Source: Roseiarcus sp963732155 (GTDB lineage: Bacteria; Pseudomonadota; Alphaproteobacteria; Rhizobiales; Beijerinckiaceae). Taken from it: a stretch of DNA of 64,000 nt. Below are positions 35,761 to 44,051 of the stretch, one piece after another. How positions within the stretch are numbered: position 1 is the stretch's first letter; every line of letters starts with the position of its first letter. Under the pieces are notes generated by a model. It worked only from the letters and a program-made list of their open reading frames with translations, was not told the origin of the DNA and made no database searches. Location: contig CAVSYB010000013.1 in assembly GCA_963732155.1 (NCBI GenBank), positions 1,364,001 to 1,428,000 of the forward strand, read 5' to 3'. Made by a program: the position numbers and the translations under genes.

Positions 35761-35977
35761 TCGCGCGACCGAGCCGGCGGGCGAGCGTCTCCAGAGACGC
35801 CGGCGCGCCGATCGGCCTGCCGATCGGTTCGGCGCGGCGCAGCGGCGCGTATGAGGCCTCGTCCGGCTCGCCCTCGATCAGATCGGCAAGGCGCGGCGCG
35901 CGATCAAGCAGCGGCTTGACGCTGACCAGAGCGTCGTCGCGGCCCGCGACACGCGCCCGCACGCTCGACCTGTTCAT
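35761..35977 (-). mobile_element. C-terminal remnant of a REP-associated tyrosine transposase (RAYT)
   Basis: The minus strand reads SSVRARVAGRDDALVSVKPL, LLDRAPRLADLI, then LRRAEPIGRPIGAPASLETL and ARRLGR. This is the C-terminal pattern of RAYT proteins (SSxRAHxxGxDDxLVxVxPLL ... LRxxExxGRPxGxxxFxxxLExxxGR). The N-terminal two thirds with the HUH and catalytic Tyr motifs are absent; a methyltransferase gene begins directly upstream. Downstream the frame reads into the palindrome at 35662-35678. RAYTs move and maintain REP palindromes, so this dead copy may explain the REP-like repeats nearby. Confidence 0.65.
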
Positions 35978-35989
35978 TGCGGCGCGCGA

Positions 35990-36736
35990 TCAGGCGGCGG
36001 TTGGTTTCCTGCCGTAGGTCGCAATGCAGAGGCCCGGGCCCTCCTGTCGAATGTCGGTAAATCCCGCACGTCGAAAATACGTCTCGAGTTCCTGCGGAGT
36101 CGACGTAATGCTGATTTGCGACGGACGCTCGCTTGGCGGCAAGGCGCGAACATCCTCAAAAAACTTCCACCCCTCCTCTGACAGCAAGTTGACGTTGTCG
36201 ACCAACATCCTGCCGCCCGGCTTGAGAATGCGGAACCCTTCCTTGACGTAGCCATAGCGGTCCCATTCCTCCAGATGCATGAAAACCACCGTGCAATACA
36301 CGAGGTCTACCGATTTGGACGGTATCTCTCGCAAGTCGAATCCGTTGGTCGCCATGGCGCGGACGTTGGCGAACCTGGCGAGGCGACGCTCGATATGTCG
36401 GACCATGTTTTCGGATACGTCGGTCCCGATCCACTCGCGGCAGAGAGGCGCCAGGGCGGCGCCGACCCGGCCGACCCCCGCTCCGATTTCGAGTATGACG
36501 TCCTCAGGCCGGACGCCCACGGTGGTCTGGAGCATCGTAACGGTGGCCTCCGCGGTAAGCCTGTACTTTTCTTCGTCGACATAGCCGCTGACCGCCGTTT
36601 TTGCGCCGTCTTCGGATTGCGAGACCGAATTCCATTGCGCCTTGTATTCGCTTCGTCCCAATTTTGCTGCGCTTGGAGGGTTGTTCCTGAAGCGGCCAAG
36701 TATTCTGTCAAGCGCTCTCGAAAGATAGCTCATCAT
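35990..36736 (-). CDS. Class I SAM-dependent methyltransferase
   Basis: 248 residues from ATG 36736. Motif I is VILEIGAGVGRVGAALAPL, the acidic motif II is IGTDVSENMV, and VYCTVVFMHLEEWDRYGYVK then GFRILKPGGRMLVDN give the remaining methyltransferase motifs. The N-terminal 60 residues are basic and variable. The substrate cannot be predicted. Base composition is lower in GC than flanking genes, and the gene is bordered by a RAYT remnant and a REP-like repeat, so horizontal acquisition is plausible. Confidence 0.85.
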   Translation of the reverse strand: MMSYLSRALDRILGRFRNNPPSAAKLGRSEYKAQWNSVSQSEDGAKTAVSGYVDEEKYRLTAEATVTMLQTTVGVRPEDVILEIGAGVGRVGAALAPLCREWIGTDVSENMVRHIERRLARFANVRAMATNGFDLREIPSKSVDLVYCTVVFMHLEEWDRYGYVKEGFRILKPGGRMLVDNVNLLSEEGWKFFEDVRALPPSERPSQISITSTPQELETYFRRAGFTDIRQEGPGLCIATYGRKPTAA

Positions 36737-36760
36737 ATTTTTCCGCTCCGGCGGTGTTAC

Positions 36761-36870
36761 GGTGACGCGCCTATGGACGGCTTCCCTCAGATGGGCTGTG
36801 ACAACGACCATCTTGGCGCCTCGACGCCGCTCTGGGCGCCGTCCACCCCATCACCGTAATTCCGGCTGTA
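36761..36870. repeat. Diverged REP-like element
   Basis: The left side GTTACGGTGACGCGCC is followed by GGACGGCTTCCCTCAGATGG, a diverged form of the core CGTCTTCACCTCATAGGCTG seen in other copies. The right side ends CCCATCACCGTAATTCCGG. The ends are inverted relative to each other (GGTGAC / ATCACC). Confidence 0.45.
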
Positions 36871-36948
36871 ATGGGGACGCCGCTGTCGTCCGATCGCTCA
36901 TTTTCCGATTCGGAGTAGGAAAATTATGGATCGTGTGGTCTCGATGAT

Positions 36949-39363
36949 CTATCGCCGAGGCGCTTCAGGTTGGTCGCCGGCGAAAGAGTGGATGATCCGC
37001 CAAATATCTGAAGGCCGCGCCGGCATCTGAAGGTCGGACGCGCCCGGAAGGCCGTCCAGGGCGTTGGAGATGGCGTTCATCACCGTAGGGGGCGCGGCGC
37101 TCGCACCCGACTCGCCACAGGCCTTGGCGCCAAAAATATTGGTGCGAGACGGTAGACCATTATCGGACCACTCCACGACGGGAATATCGGTCGCCCGTGG
37201 CAGCACAAGAGCGAATGGCGACGTCGCGACTGGCCATGTCAGCGCCTCGGGCGAGGGCGCGCATTCCATGAGAACCTGTCCGATTCCTTGCGCGACGCCG
37301 CCCTGGACCTGCCCGCGCACAGCGCCTTCGTTCACAACGACGCCAAAATCGTCGACCGCTACGTAACGGATGATGCGAACGTCCCCCGTCTCACGATCGA
37401 TCTCCACCTCGCAGGCGTGGCAGCCATTGGCGCTGCTCCCGCGCAGCAGCGCGCTGCGTGATTCGCCGTCGAGCGCGCCCGGGAACTTCATCGCGATGTC
37501 TTGGATCGAGGCGGCTCGATTGGAGGCAGGAATCGAAAAGACCCCGTCCGCAAACCTCAGCACATCCGCCTTGACGCCCCATTCTTTCGCCAGGAGCGCG
37601 CGAGCTCTCGAGAGGACGTCTGTCACGGCCTGCGCGAGCGCGACAGAACTCGTGAGCAAGGATTTCGAGCCGCCAGTGCCGCTGCCGACCGCCAGGGCGT
37701 TGCTATCGCCTTCGCGAACCGTAACGAGGAGAGGATCAAGACCAAAGGCCTCCGCAGCGTGAAGCGCCATGGGTCGCGCATGATCCTGACCGCTTGATTG
37801 AGTGCCGATAACAATGTCGAGGGCGCCGCTACGCCCGAACCTCAACGCGGCGCTTTCTATGGGAAAGCTGTCGGGATCAATGGCCTTCGCCACCTGAATG
37901 CCGCCATTGGCCTCGAGATAGTGCGCAAATCCGAAGCCTCGCAGCAAGCCTCTCTCCGCCGCAGCCCTTCGACGCGCCTCGAAGCCGCTGCGGTCGGCAA
38001 CATCCAGGCACCGACGTTGGTTGTCGAGGAACCGGCCGCCGTCGACAACCAAGCCGGTAACCGTCGTCAGGCTCTCGATTTGAGCGTCCGGAAGGTTTCG
38101 GGCGCGCAACGCCGCGGGATCGATGCCCAGGACGCGAGCCGTCCGATCGATCAGGCGCTCGAGCACATAGTTGGCCTCGGGTCGGCCCGCGCCGCGAAAG
38201 GCGTCGATAGGGACCTTGTTGGTGAAGACGCCCCGCACTTGGATTTCGATCGCCCTAAAGCGATAGGCGCCACCCTGCACGGGAGCGCCAACGCCAGTGG
38301 CGGTCAAGGGCGTCAGCTGAGAGAGATAAGCCCCGAGGTCAACAGTGGGCTTGACCGACAAAGCCAGAAACCGACCCCCGGCGTCGAGCGCGAGCGCCGC
38401 CTGCGTAACATGGCCGCGTCCCTGCGTGTCGGAAAGAATGGCCTCGCGTCGTCCTGACGTCCAGCGCACCGGTCGACCCAAAAGGCGCGCCGCGACCAGG
38501 ACAAGGACGTGCTCCGGATAGGCGTAGATCTTGGAGCCAAATGCGCCTCCAACATTCGGCGTCAAGACGCGCAGGCTCTTCTGCGCGATGCCGAGGGATT
38601 TGGCTAAGACGCTTCGAACGAAATGGACACCCTGTGTGTTGGCGATAAGGGTGAGGTCGTCGGTTTCGGCGTCGTGCAGCCCGATCGCCGCCCGAGGCTC
38701 GACAGGATTGACTACGATGCGCGGTATCGACAGCGTCATCCTGACGACATGCGCGGCGCTGTCGAATAGCCTTCGGCAGGCGTCAGCATCGCCGAAACGC
38801 CAATCGAAGCAACAATTGTCCGGCACATCGGCCCAGACTGGCTCCTTGACCTCGGCCGCGCCGGGATCGAGGCAAGGTGGGAGCACCTCATAATCGACTT
38901 CGATCAACGCCGCGGCGTCCATGGCCTGGTGGAGCGTCTCGGCGACGACGAAAGCAACGCCGTCTCCGACATGGCGCACGCGGTCCGTCGCCAGGATGAC
39001 GCGGTCCGCCTCGGCGCGCGCCTTTCCTCCGAACGACTTCAGCGGAATCATGCAAGGAAGCGGCTTGGCGATGGAGGCCAGGTCGACGCCGGTAAGAACG
39101 GCGAGAACGCCGGCGCTTTGGCGTGCAGCCGACGTGGCGACGGATTTGATGCGTGCATGCGGGTAGGGCGAGCGCAAGACATAACCGCGGGCTGCGCCCT
39201 CGACGCAGATATCGTCCACGAAGAGTCCATCGCCGAGGAGCATCTCTCCCTCGACGCGCGGAAGCGCTTCGAAATCTTCGCCACGGGGTTTCCGTGCGAC
39301 CTCGGCATACGATCTCCGCGAGGCGTTCGAAGGCGCATCGGCGTCCGCGAGTCGTTCGAGCAT
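36949..39363 (-). CDS. Molybdenum hydroxylase large subunit (xanthine/aldehyde dehydrogenase, CoxL-like family)
   Basis: 804 residues. Large-subunit features: N-terminal 'hammerhead' domain with RVEGEMLLGDGLFVDD and RSPYPHARIKSV, the molybdopterin-binding segments VGGAFGSKIYAYPEHV and AFRGAGRPEANYVLERLIDR, and the catalytic Glu in AKACGESGASAAPP. The CO-dehydrogenase active-site motif AYRCSFR is absent, so it is not a true CoxL; oxidation of an aldehyde, purine or heteroaromatic compound is likelier. The [2Fe-2S] small subunit and FAD medium subunit genes that normally accompany it are missing from both sides. It lies 82 bp downstream of an aquaporin gene on the same strand. Confidence 0.88.
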   Translation of the reverse strand: MLERLADADAPSNASRRSYAEVARKPRGEDFEALPRVEGEMLLGDGLFVDDICVEGAARGYVLRSPYPHARIKSVATSAARQSAGVLAVLTGVDLASIAKPLPCMIPLKSFGGKARAEADRVILATDRVRHVGDGVAFVVAETLHQAMDAAALIEVDYEVLPPCLDPGAAEVKEPVWADVPDNCCFDWRFGDADACRRLFDSAAHVVRMTLSIPRIVVNPVEPRAAIGLHDAETDDLTLIANTQGVHFVRSVLAKSLGIAQKSLRVLTPNVGGAFGSKIYAYPEHVLVLVAARLLGRPVRWTSGRREAILSDTQGRGHVTQAALALDAGGRFLALSVKPTVDLGAYLSQLTPLTATGVGAPVQGGAYRFRAIEIQVRGVFTNKVPIDAFRGAGRPEANYVLERLIDRTARVLGIDPAALRARNLPDAQIESLTTVTGLVVDGGRFLDNQRRCLDVADRSGFEARRRAAAERGLLRGFGFAHYLEANGGIQVAKAIDPDSFPIESAALRFGRSGALDIVIGTQSSGQDHARPMALHAAEAFGLDPLLVTVREGDSNALAVGSGTGGSKSLLTSSVALAQAVTDVLSRARALLAKEWGVKADVLRFADGVFSIPASNRAASIQDIAMKFPGALDGESRSALLRGSSANGCHACEVEIDRETGDVRIIRYVAVDDFGVVVNEGAVRGQVQGGVAQGIGQVLMECAPSPEALTWPVATSPFALVLPRATDIPVVEWSDNGLPSRTNIFGAKACGESGASAAPPTVMNAISNALDGLPGASDLQMPARPSDIWRIIHSFAGDQPEAPRR

Positions 39364-39445
39364 TGCTGACGCTCCCAGTTAGAGGGATTCAATCGAGCGA
39401 ATTTCGTCCTGGAAGGAATGGGCGGCGCTCTTCATATATCGGCCC

Positions 39446-40492
39446 CTAGGCGATCCCTTCACGAACTTCTGATTTGCGGGAATGATCAGGTTCGATCGCG
39501 CCGCCTGCCGCGAACGTCGATTCTCCGGCCTCGCAACGAAAGCGATGCGAGCGGTCGAGGTCGTCGCCAGTCGCTGCGCTTTCCCAATCGTGTACGTGAC
39601 CCGGGAAACGGCAGAGGAAAGGACAGACGTGAATGTTGTCGGGTTCGAACTTCGCGCAAAGCACCCGGTCGGACCCGCAGAGACGCACATAACCTTCCGC
39701 CGCGATGAGCATGCCGAGGACGGGCGCGGTCACGTAGACCCAGATCGCCGTCCATACGTCGGCGAACAAAGCCGAGCCGATACTGCGCGCCGGATTGAGG
39801 CCGACGCCCGACACCGCGCCAAAGGCGACAAGGTACAGCGCAATGAGACCGCCAATGAAATAGGCGGTCCAACCCGCAAGCGCCGGACGGTTGGACGTCC
39901 AAAGCGCCACGCTCATGAAAACGATCGCCATGAACAGTTCCGCCAAGAACGCGGCGGCGGTTCCGTAAACGCCTGGAACCGAAACGACATAGTCGACGCC
40001 GGGCGAAGCCAGCTCGCCGCCGAAAAGAAGCACGCCGACCGCGACGCCAAGAACAGCGCCGACGAAATGAGATGCCATATAAAAGTAGGCGTCGGGTTTC
40101 GAGATTTTGCCAAGCCTGAGGTACGTCAACGTGCAAGCCGGGTTGAAATGGGCTCCCGAGCGCTTTCCCATCGGCGATTTGATGATGAGAGTGGCGGTGG
40201 CGCCCATGGCGAGCGCAAACAGGGCCTGGCGAGCGACCGCGTTGGGGATCAGTCTCGCCGCGGACGAGTTGGGCTCAAACAAAAGGACCGCGAAGGCGCA
40301 GGCTGACAGCATGAAGGCGGCAAGTTCAAGCGCTTCGAAGACATAGAGGCGCCAATGCAGGCGAAGGGCTCGCCGCGCGCCGCCGGCGAGCCGAATCGCC
40401 CCACGGCTCCCTGCCGCGCGAAGATTCGCCCAGCGGCGTTGGAAGGGGCTCGGCAGCGCGTCCGGACGCCCGATCAAGACCAGGTTTTCCAT
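39446..40492 (-). CDS. MIP-family channel (aquaporin/glycerol facilitator) with Cys/His-rich tail
   Basis: 348 residues from ATG 40492. Six membrane segments and two half-helices with the pore signatures FNPACTLTYLRLG and LNPARSIGSALF. The first 60 residues are a basic cytoplasmic extension, and about 75 residues follow the last membrane helix. That tail contains CGSDRVLCAKF, HVCPFLCRF and GHVHDW, a cluster of four Cys and several His that is unusual for aquaporins and could bind a metal. Water, glycerol or another small neutral solute could be transported. Upstream of the molybdenum hydroxylase on the same strand and divergent from a GntR regulator. Confidence 0.88.
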   Translation of the reverse strand: MENLVLIGRPDALPSPFQRRWANLRAAGSRGAIRLAGGARRALRLHWRLYVFEALELAAFMLSACAFAVLLFEPNSSAARLIPNAVARQALFALAMGATATLIIKSPMGKRSGAHFNPACTLTYLRLGKISKPDAYFYMASHFVGAVLGVAVGVLLFGGELASPGVDYVVSVPGVYGTAAAFLAELFMAIVFMSVALWTSNRPALAGWTAYFIGGLIALYLVAFGAVSGVGLNPARSIGSALFADVWTAIWVYVTAPVLGMLIAAEGYVRLCGSDRVLCAKFEPDNIHVCPFLCRFPGHVHDWESAATGDDLDRSHRFRCEAGESTFAAGGAIEPDHSRKSEVREGIA

Positions 40493-40524
40493 CACGACCC
40501 CCCAATGTCCGGATCGTTGTAAAG

Positions 40525-40553
40525 TGTGACGCGCTACTAACACGCGTGACACA
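40525..40553. promoter_or_regulatory. Possible GntR operator between aquaporin and regulator genes
   Basis: TGTGACGCG and CGCGTGACACA form an imperfect inverted repeat across TACTAACA in the 118-bp gap between the divergent genes. FCD-type GntR proteins often bind short palindromes near their own gene. The match is imperfect and no experiment supports it. Confidence 0.3.
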
Positions 40554-40610
40554 CCACGTCAATGGGTATAATTTGGCCCGGATCACTTTTTTTCCCGGAG
40601 AAACCCAAGC

Positions 40611-41303
40611 GTGGAGCCGTTTCAAGAGACTAAGCCGCCTACACTGCGCGACATGGTGTTGGAGCGGGTGCGGTCTGACATCGTAACAGGCCATATTGGG
40701 CCAGGGACCATGTTTTCGGTCCCGACCCTGGCTGCCGATCTCGGAGTGTCCACCACGCCGGTTCGCGAGGCGCTGTTGGAACTGTCCAACGTCGGGATGC
40801 TCGCCCCGATGCGCAATCGAGGTTTCCGCGTCGTGGCGACGTCCTTGGACGACCTGAAAAACCTCTTTTCGATACGCGAACTGCTGGAGCGGTTCGCCGC
40901 TGTGGCTGCGGCCAAGCGGCGGATAATTGAGACCGCACCGCTCCGCGTTCTCGCCGACGCCATTGCCGGCGCGGTGAAACGCGAGGACGTTCGGGGTTAT
41001 CTGGAAGCCGATCGCGCGTTTCACCAGCTGTTCGCGGCGGGGGCGGACAATCCCAGGCTCACCAAGATGATCATGGATTTGCGCAGCGGCATGCGCTTGT
41101 ACGGGATCGAGTTTGCCGCCGGACGGAGCCGACAGGTCGCGTCAGTCGCAGAGCATTATCAATTGATCGAGCACGCCGCCGCGGGCGAGGTCAGCGCCAT
41201 CGGAACCTTGATCAGTCGCCACATCATGGATTGGGAGCCTGTGTTCACGGCGGCGCTCGAGGGTCGGGAGCCGAGGACGCCGCTGCATCGAAGCTTGCGG
41301 TGA
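40611..41303 (+). CDS. GntR-family transcriptional regulator, FCD type
   Basis: 230 residues. Winged helix at the N-terminus (LRDMVLERVRSDIVTGHIGP, then LAADLGVSTTPVREALLELS) followed by an all-helical FCD effector domain with DRAFHQLFAAGADNPRL and the metal-ligand His (AEHYQLIEHAAAG, SRHIMDWE). FCD regulators usually bind organic acids, often through a metal. It is divergent from the aquaporin-molybdenum hydroxylase pair and is its probable regulator. A REP-like repeat lies just after its stop codon. Confidence 0.92.
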   Translation: MEPFQETKPPTLRDMVLERVRSDIVTGHIGPGTMFSVPTLAADLGVSTTPVREALLELSNVGMLAPMRNRGFRVVATSLDDLKNLFSIRELLERFAAVAAAKRRIIETAPLRVLADAIAGAVKREDVRGYLEADRAFHQLFAAGADNPRLTKMIMDLRSGMRLYGIEFAAGRSRQVASVAEHYQLIEHAAAGEVSAIGTLISRHIMDWEPVFTAALEGREPRTPLHRSLR

Positions 41304-41356
41304 CCGGTGCGATTCGCTGATGAAGCGTTACGGAACCGGGGATTGTGGTCAAACGT

Positions 41357-41440
41357 CCGTCTTCACCTCATAGGCTGCTTCCGCTCATCCCCGTCTCGTA
41401 GTTCGACAGATACGGGCGTGTCGCCGTCATTCGCGCAATT
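41357..41440 (+). repeat. REP-like element, copy A
   Basis: Core CCGTCTTCACCTCATAGGCT followed by GCTTCCGCTCATCC (41357-41390), a 20-bp spacer, and right end TACGGGCGTGTCGCCG then TCATTCG. The core is shared with 42548-42581 (one base different over 33) and 46717-46749. Confidence 0.75.
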
Positions 41441-41467
41441 CGTAATTCAATCCGGTCCCGCCTCGCT

Positions 41468-41836
41468 TCAAGCGGATGAGGCAATCCACGCACGCGCTTG
41501 ATCGGCCTCTTTCGTCGAAAAGACCTTCATCCCACCGGGCATCAGGAAGTTGAAGAGCGAAACTGCATGGGCGATCCACGGCACGTCGGTGACGACGGCC
41601 GCGCGCTCCCAGCGGGTCAGATGCTGCATGCCAATCTTGAAATCCTCCACGATCGCATCGGCGTCAATGCCGGAAAAGTCGGCTCCCAGTTCGTAATAGA
41701 GACGAAGGCGATCATGGCCGGCGAGGGCCTTCTCGACCGCCGGAGTCAGGATCGACTCATAGTCGGCCTTGGTAACCCGCCCGCGACCCGCGAAGGCGAT
41801 GACATTGTCCGGAAACCCCTGCAACCGCTCGATCAT
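41468..41836 (-). CDS. SpoIIAA-like (STAS/SEC14 domain) protein
   Basis: 122 residues. The whole length matches the SpoIIAA-like family: IERLQGFPDNVIAFAGRGRV, then DYESILTPAVEKAL, LRLYYELGADFSGIDADA and WERAAVVTDVPWI, ending MKVFSTKEADQARAWI. The fold is alpha/beta like STAS anti-sigma antagonists; in this group a role in binding lipids or regulating partners is suspected but not shown. It is divergent from the TetR gene, and the palindromic operator lies between them, so it is the likely target of that regulator. Confidence 0.88.
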   Translation of the reverse strand: MIERLQGFPDNVIAFAGRGRVTKADYESILTPAVEKALAGHDRLRLYYELGADFSGIDADAIVEDFKIGMQHLTRWERAAVVTDVPWIAHAVSLFNFLMPGGMKVFSTKEADQARAWIASSA

Positions 41837-41907
41837 CTGTGTTCTCCGGCGTTCGGCGAGTCGCCTCCGCAGCCGATGGCCGGAGGCGCCGCCAATAACG
41901 ATAACTC

Positions 41908-41927
41908 TTGACCGATCGACCGGTCAA
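41908..41927. promoter_or_regulatory. TetR-type operator palindrome
   Basis: TTGACCG (41908-41914) and CGGTCAA (41921-41927) are perfect inverted arms with spacer ATCGAC. It lies 15 bp before the TetR start and 71 bp before the divergent SpoIIAA-like gene, the usual place for a TetR autoregulatory site. Confidence 0.7.
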
Positions 41928-41942
41928 TAGTAGTCGTCGCGC

Positions 41943-42542
41943 ATGGCGATCAAGGGACAGCGCACCGCGGCGGGCGAAGAAACGCGCAGTGAAATCCTGA
42001 ACGCGGCGCTGACGTTGCTGGGGCGCGGCGGCGCTGACGCGTTCAGCGCCGGCGCCCTGGCGCGAGAAGCGAACGTCAGCAAGGCGACCATCTTTCATCA
42101 CTTCGCGTCGGTCGACGAAATTCTGCTCGCCGCGTTTGACTGGCGTCAGTCTCTCGAACTTGAAGGACGCCAACCGACCTCGGCGCGCGCCTATCTCGAC
42201 GGCCTCGGCCAGCAGCTCGTCCGCGCGGCGCAAAGCGATCCCGCCCTGCTGAAAGCGCAGGCGGTTTTCTTCAGCCGAGCGATATTCGATCGCGAAATGA
42301 ACGCCCGCATATGCGAGGCCGTCGCCGACATGCACCGCCTCGTCGTCGCGGCGCTTCGCGCGCGTCTTCCCGCGAACATTTCGGCCGCCGAGATCGATTC
42401 GACGGCGCGGCTCGCCGAGATGGCGTTGGACGGCCTCTTGATCAACCTGGTGATGCGCGCCGACGAACGGATCCAATTCAAACGGGCCTGGACGCGGCTG
42501 GTTGACCGGCTTCTTGCCGAAGCAAAAGGGGGATTGCGGTGA
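41943..42542 (+). CDS. TetR/AcrR-family transcriptional regulator
   Basis: 199 residues. DNA-binding domain: RSEILNAALTLLGRGGADAF, then ALAREANVSKATIFHHFASV; the C-terminal all-helical ligand domain is diverged as usual. The palindrome just upstream is its likely operator. The stop codon TGA (42540-42542) lies inside the first bases of REP-like copy B, so the 3' end may have been set by insertion of that element. The ligand is unknown. Confidence 0.92.
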   Translation: MAIKGQRTAAGEETRSEILNAALTLLGRGGADAFSAGALAREANVSKATIFHHFASVDEILLAAFDWRQSLELEGRQPTSARAYLDGLGQQLVRAAQSDPALLKAQAVFFSRAIFDREMNARICEAVADMHRLVVAALRARLPANISAAEIDSTARLAEMALDGLLINLVMRADERIQFKRAWTRLVDRLLAEAKGGLR

Positions 42543-42613
42543 CGCGCCCGTCTTCACCTCATAGGCTGCTTTCGCTCATCCGCGCTGCGAATACGGGTGT
42601 GTCGCCGCAATTC
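42538..42613 (+). repeat. REP-like element, copy B (both ends present)
   Basis: Left end GGTGACGCGCCCGTC, core TCTTCACCTCATAGGCTGC then TTTCGCTCATCC, right end ATACGGGTGTGTCGCCGCAA then TTC. Left end and right end are inverted copies of each other (GACGGGCGCGTCACC against TACGGGTGTGTCGCC, 11 of 15). This gives a 76-bp unit able to fold into a long hairpin. The first bases provide the TGA of the TetR gene. Confidence 0.75.
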
Positions 42614-43226
42614 CTATTCGAAACGGTCGAGCGCGATCCATCGTTTGCCGCGGCGGAGCGCGTTTCATCCCCGGCGGGTTGTCGAGGATCGGCCTCAGGG
42701 CGACCGCCGGAGGCGGCGCGCCGCAGGGCGTCGCAAGACGCCCGTCGAAAACGACGGGCCATGGCGCGTCCTGGACAGGCTGTCGGGGATGAAAACAAGG
42801 GCCGGCATGCGAACGATGGCGCAATAGCGAAGGCGGCGCCGGGAGGCCTCGAGGGAGACCGGATGCGCACGGCATGAATTCACGCGCGATTGGTCACCCG
42901 CTCGAAAATGGGAAATTGTCAGTTGTGCAAACCAAACGCTCGGCGCCCGCCGGACAATGTCGCTAGAGGGCAGGGAGCGGACTTTCGTGCCGCCCGGCGT
43001 CGCCGCTTCACGCGTTGCAAAGGACTATTGTTCGCCAAGCAGGTCAGCCTCGCCGATACGCTTCGGAGTCCGGGAAAAATTGCGACGCAGTGGCAAGGTT
43101 CAGGTCGTCGCGCACAATTCCGAATTCCCGACGCGCGGCGTGTTACCTGGGGAACAGCCCGCTCTGTGGGCCTCTCATAGTCTCCTGATCGAGGGCGATC
43201 CCGCCCCCAACCTGAAGGAGACTTCC
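42614..43226. other. Intergenic region, 613 bp, after REP-like copy B
   Basis: Contains the second copy of the 39-bp repeat (42782-42820). Plus- and minus-strand frames here are short, Arg/Pro-rich and without family features. The stretch 43100-43226 should contain the promoter of the Gly-rich protein gene; no clear motif assigned. Confidence 0.5.
42782..42820 (+). repeat. 39-bp dispersed repeat, copy 2
   Basis: Matches 34789-34827 at 33 of 39 positions, with GCATGCGAACGATGGC identical. No transposase remnant adjoins this copy. Confidence 0.6.
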
Positions 43227-43511
43227 ATGACGATTGCCATCAAACTTTCCGCCCTCGCGCTTCTGGCCGCAGGGATCAACGGAGCCGTTCTCACCGAAGC
43301 CAGCGCCGGGTCCGTTACCCCCCCCGTTCTCCATCACATCCATGACCCCTCCTGGAACGAGAATCCAACTCCTGGGATCAACCAACAGGGCGTCGGCTTC
43401 GGCAATGGGGGCGGCGTCAACGGGGGCGGCTTCAGCAACGGGGGCGGCGGCGGCGGCAGCATCGTGACATGCATGGGCGCTCGCGACTGCGGTCCGTTGA
43501 GTGAGGACTGA
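43227..43511 (+). CDS. Small secreted Gly/Asn-rich protein, 94 aa
   Basis: ATG 43227 follows AAGGAGACTTCC. A signal peptide (IKLSALALLAAGINGAVL, cleavage likely after EASA) leads to a mature part with HHIHDPSWNENPTPGINQQ and a flexible stretch NGGGVNGGGFSNGGGGGG, then a short C-terminal segment IVTCMGARDCG with two Cys. The composition suggests a surface, matrix or metal-binding (His-rich) peptide. No family recognised. It is 540 bp upstream of the RTX-like surface protein. Confidence 0.7.
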   Translation: MTIAIKLSALALLAAGINGAVLTEASAGSVTPPVLHHIHDPSWNENPTPGINQQGVGFGNGGGVNGGGFSNGGGGGGSIVTCMGARDCGPLSED

Positions 43512-44051
43512 GAAGGAAACTTTCCGGAACATTTGAGCGCCAACAAGCAACCCCGCGGCGTCATCCACGCCGCGGGCGGCCGCGCCGAGCTATCCGACAA
43601 ACCCGGTGGGTAAATTACTTGAAGGAGCTACGAAGACCGCGAGCTTAATGGAGAAAAACTACATGATCGACTAGCAAATCGCCTCGGGAAATGAAACCGA
43701 CCACCGGCGATGTCCGCAACGGGTCGGATGCACGTATTACCGCCTGCGCGCCCACCGGTACCAAGCGTCTGATTTCAACCACTAGCGTGTCAGGGTAGCT
43801 CGTAATCTCCCTAATTCCGCAATTCCAATCACCGAAACTCGCCGCGACTCTGCGTAACCTGCCCCAACGGCGCTGGCTTGTCGGGAGCCGGGAATGGGCC
43901 AGATTGGCGAGCGGGGGGTTTCCGAGAAAATTCAGTTCGACTGAAAATCGATCGCGCCGCTGGCCGTCGTGGACGACCACCAGCATGCGTTGCTGGCGCA
44001 ACCTCCCTGAAAAACCTCAACCGCCCGCGACTTCAACCGGAGGAACTCTCA
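43512..44051. other. Intergenic region, 540 bp, before the RTX-like gene
   Basis: A 118-codon minus-strand frame (listed separately with low confidence) covers most of it. The right end provides CCGGAGGAACTCTC, the ribosome-binding site of the RTX-like gene. No repeat or RNA gene recognised. Confidence 0.45.
43645..44001 (-). CDS. Doubtful ORF, 118 aa, no recognisable family
   Basis: The translation is less Arg-biased than most spurious frames in this window (for example SYPDTLVVEIRRLVPVGAQA and SPVVGFISRGDLLVDHVV), which is why it is listed. It has no clear ribosome-binding site and no recognised domain, and its C-terminal half could be part of a dispersed noncoding element. Treat as a candidate only. 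Confidence 0.2.
   Translation of the reverse strand: MRQQRMLVVVHDGQRRDRFSVELNFLGNPPLANLAHSRLPTSQRRWGRLRRVAASFGDWNCGIREITSYPDTLVVEIRRLVPVGAQAVIRASDPLRTSPVVGFISRGDLLVDHVVFLH

Noticed and set aside
35552..35977. 141-codon minus-strand frame as an intact gene
   Set aside because: Only its first 72 residues match anything (the RAYT C-terminus); the rest reads through a REP-like palindrome and overlaps the next gene.
36949..39363. Carbon monoxide dehydrogenase large subunit
   Set aside because: The AYRCSFR active-site loop of true CoxL is absent.
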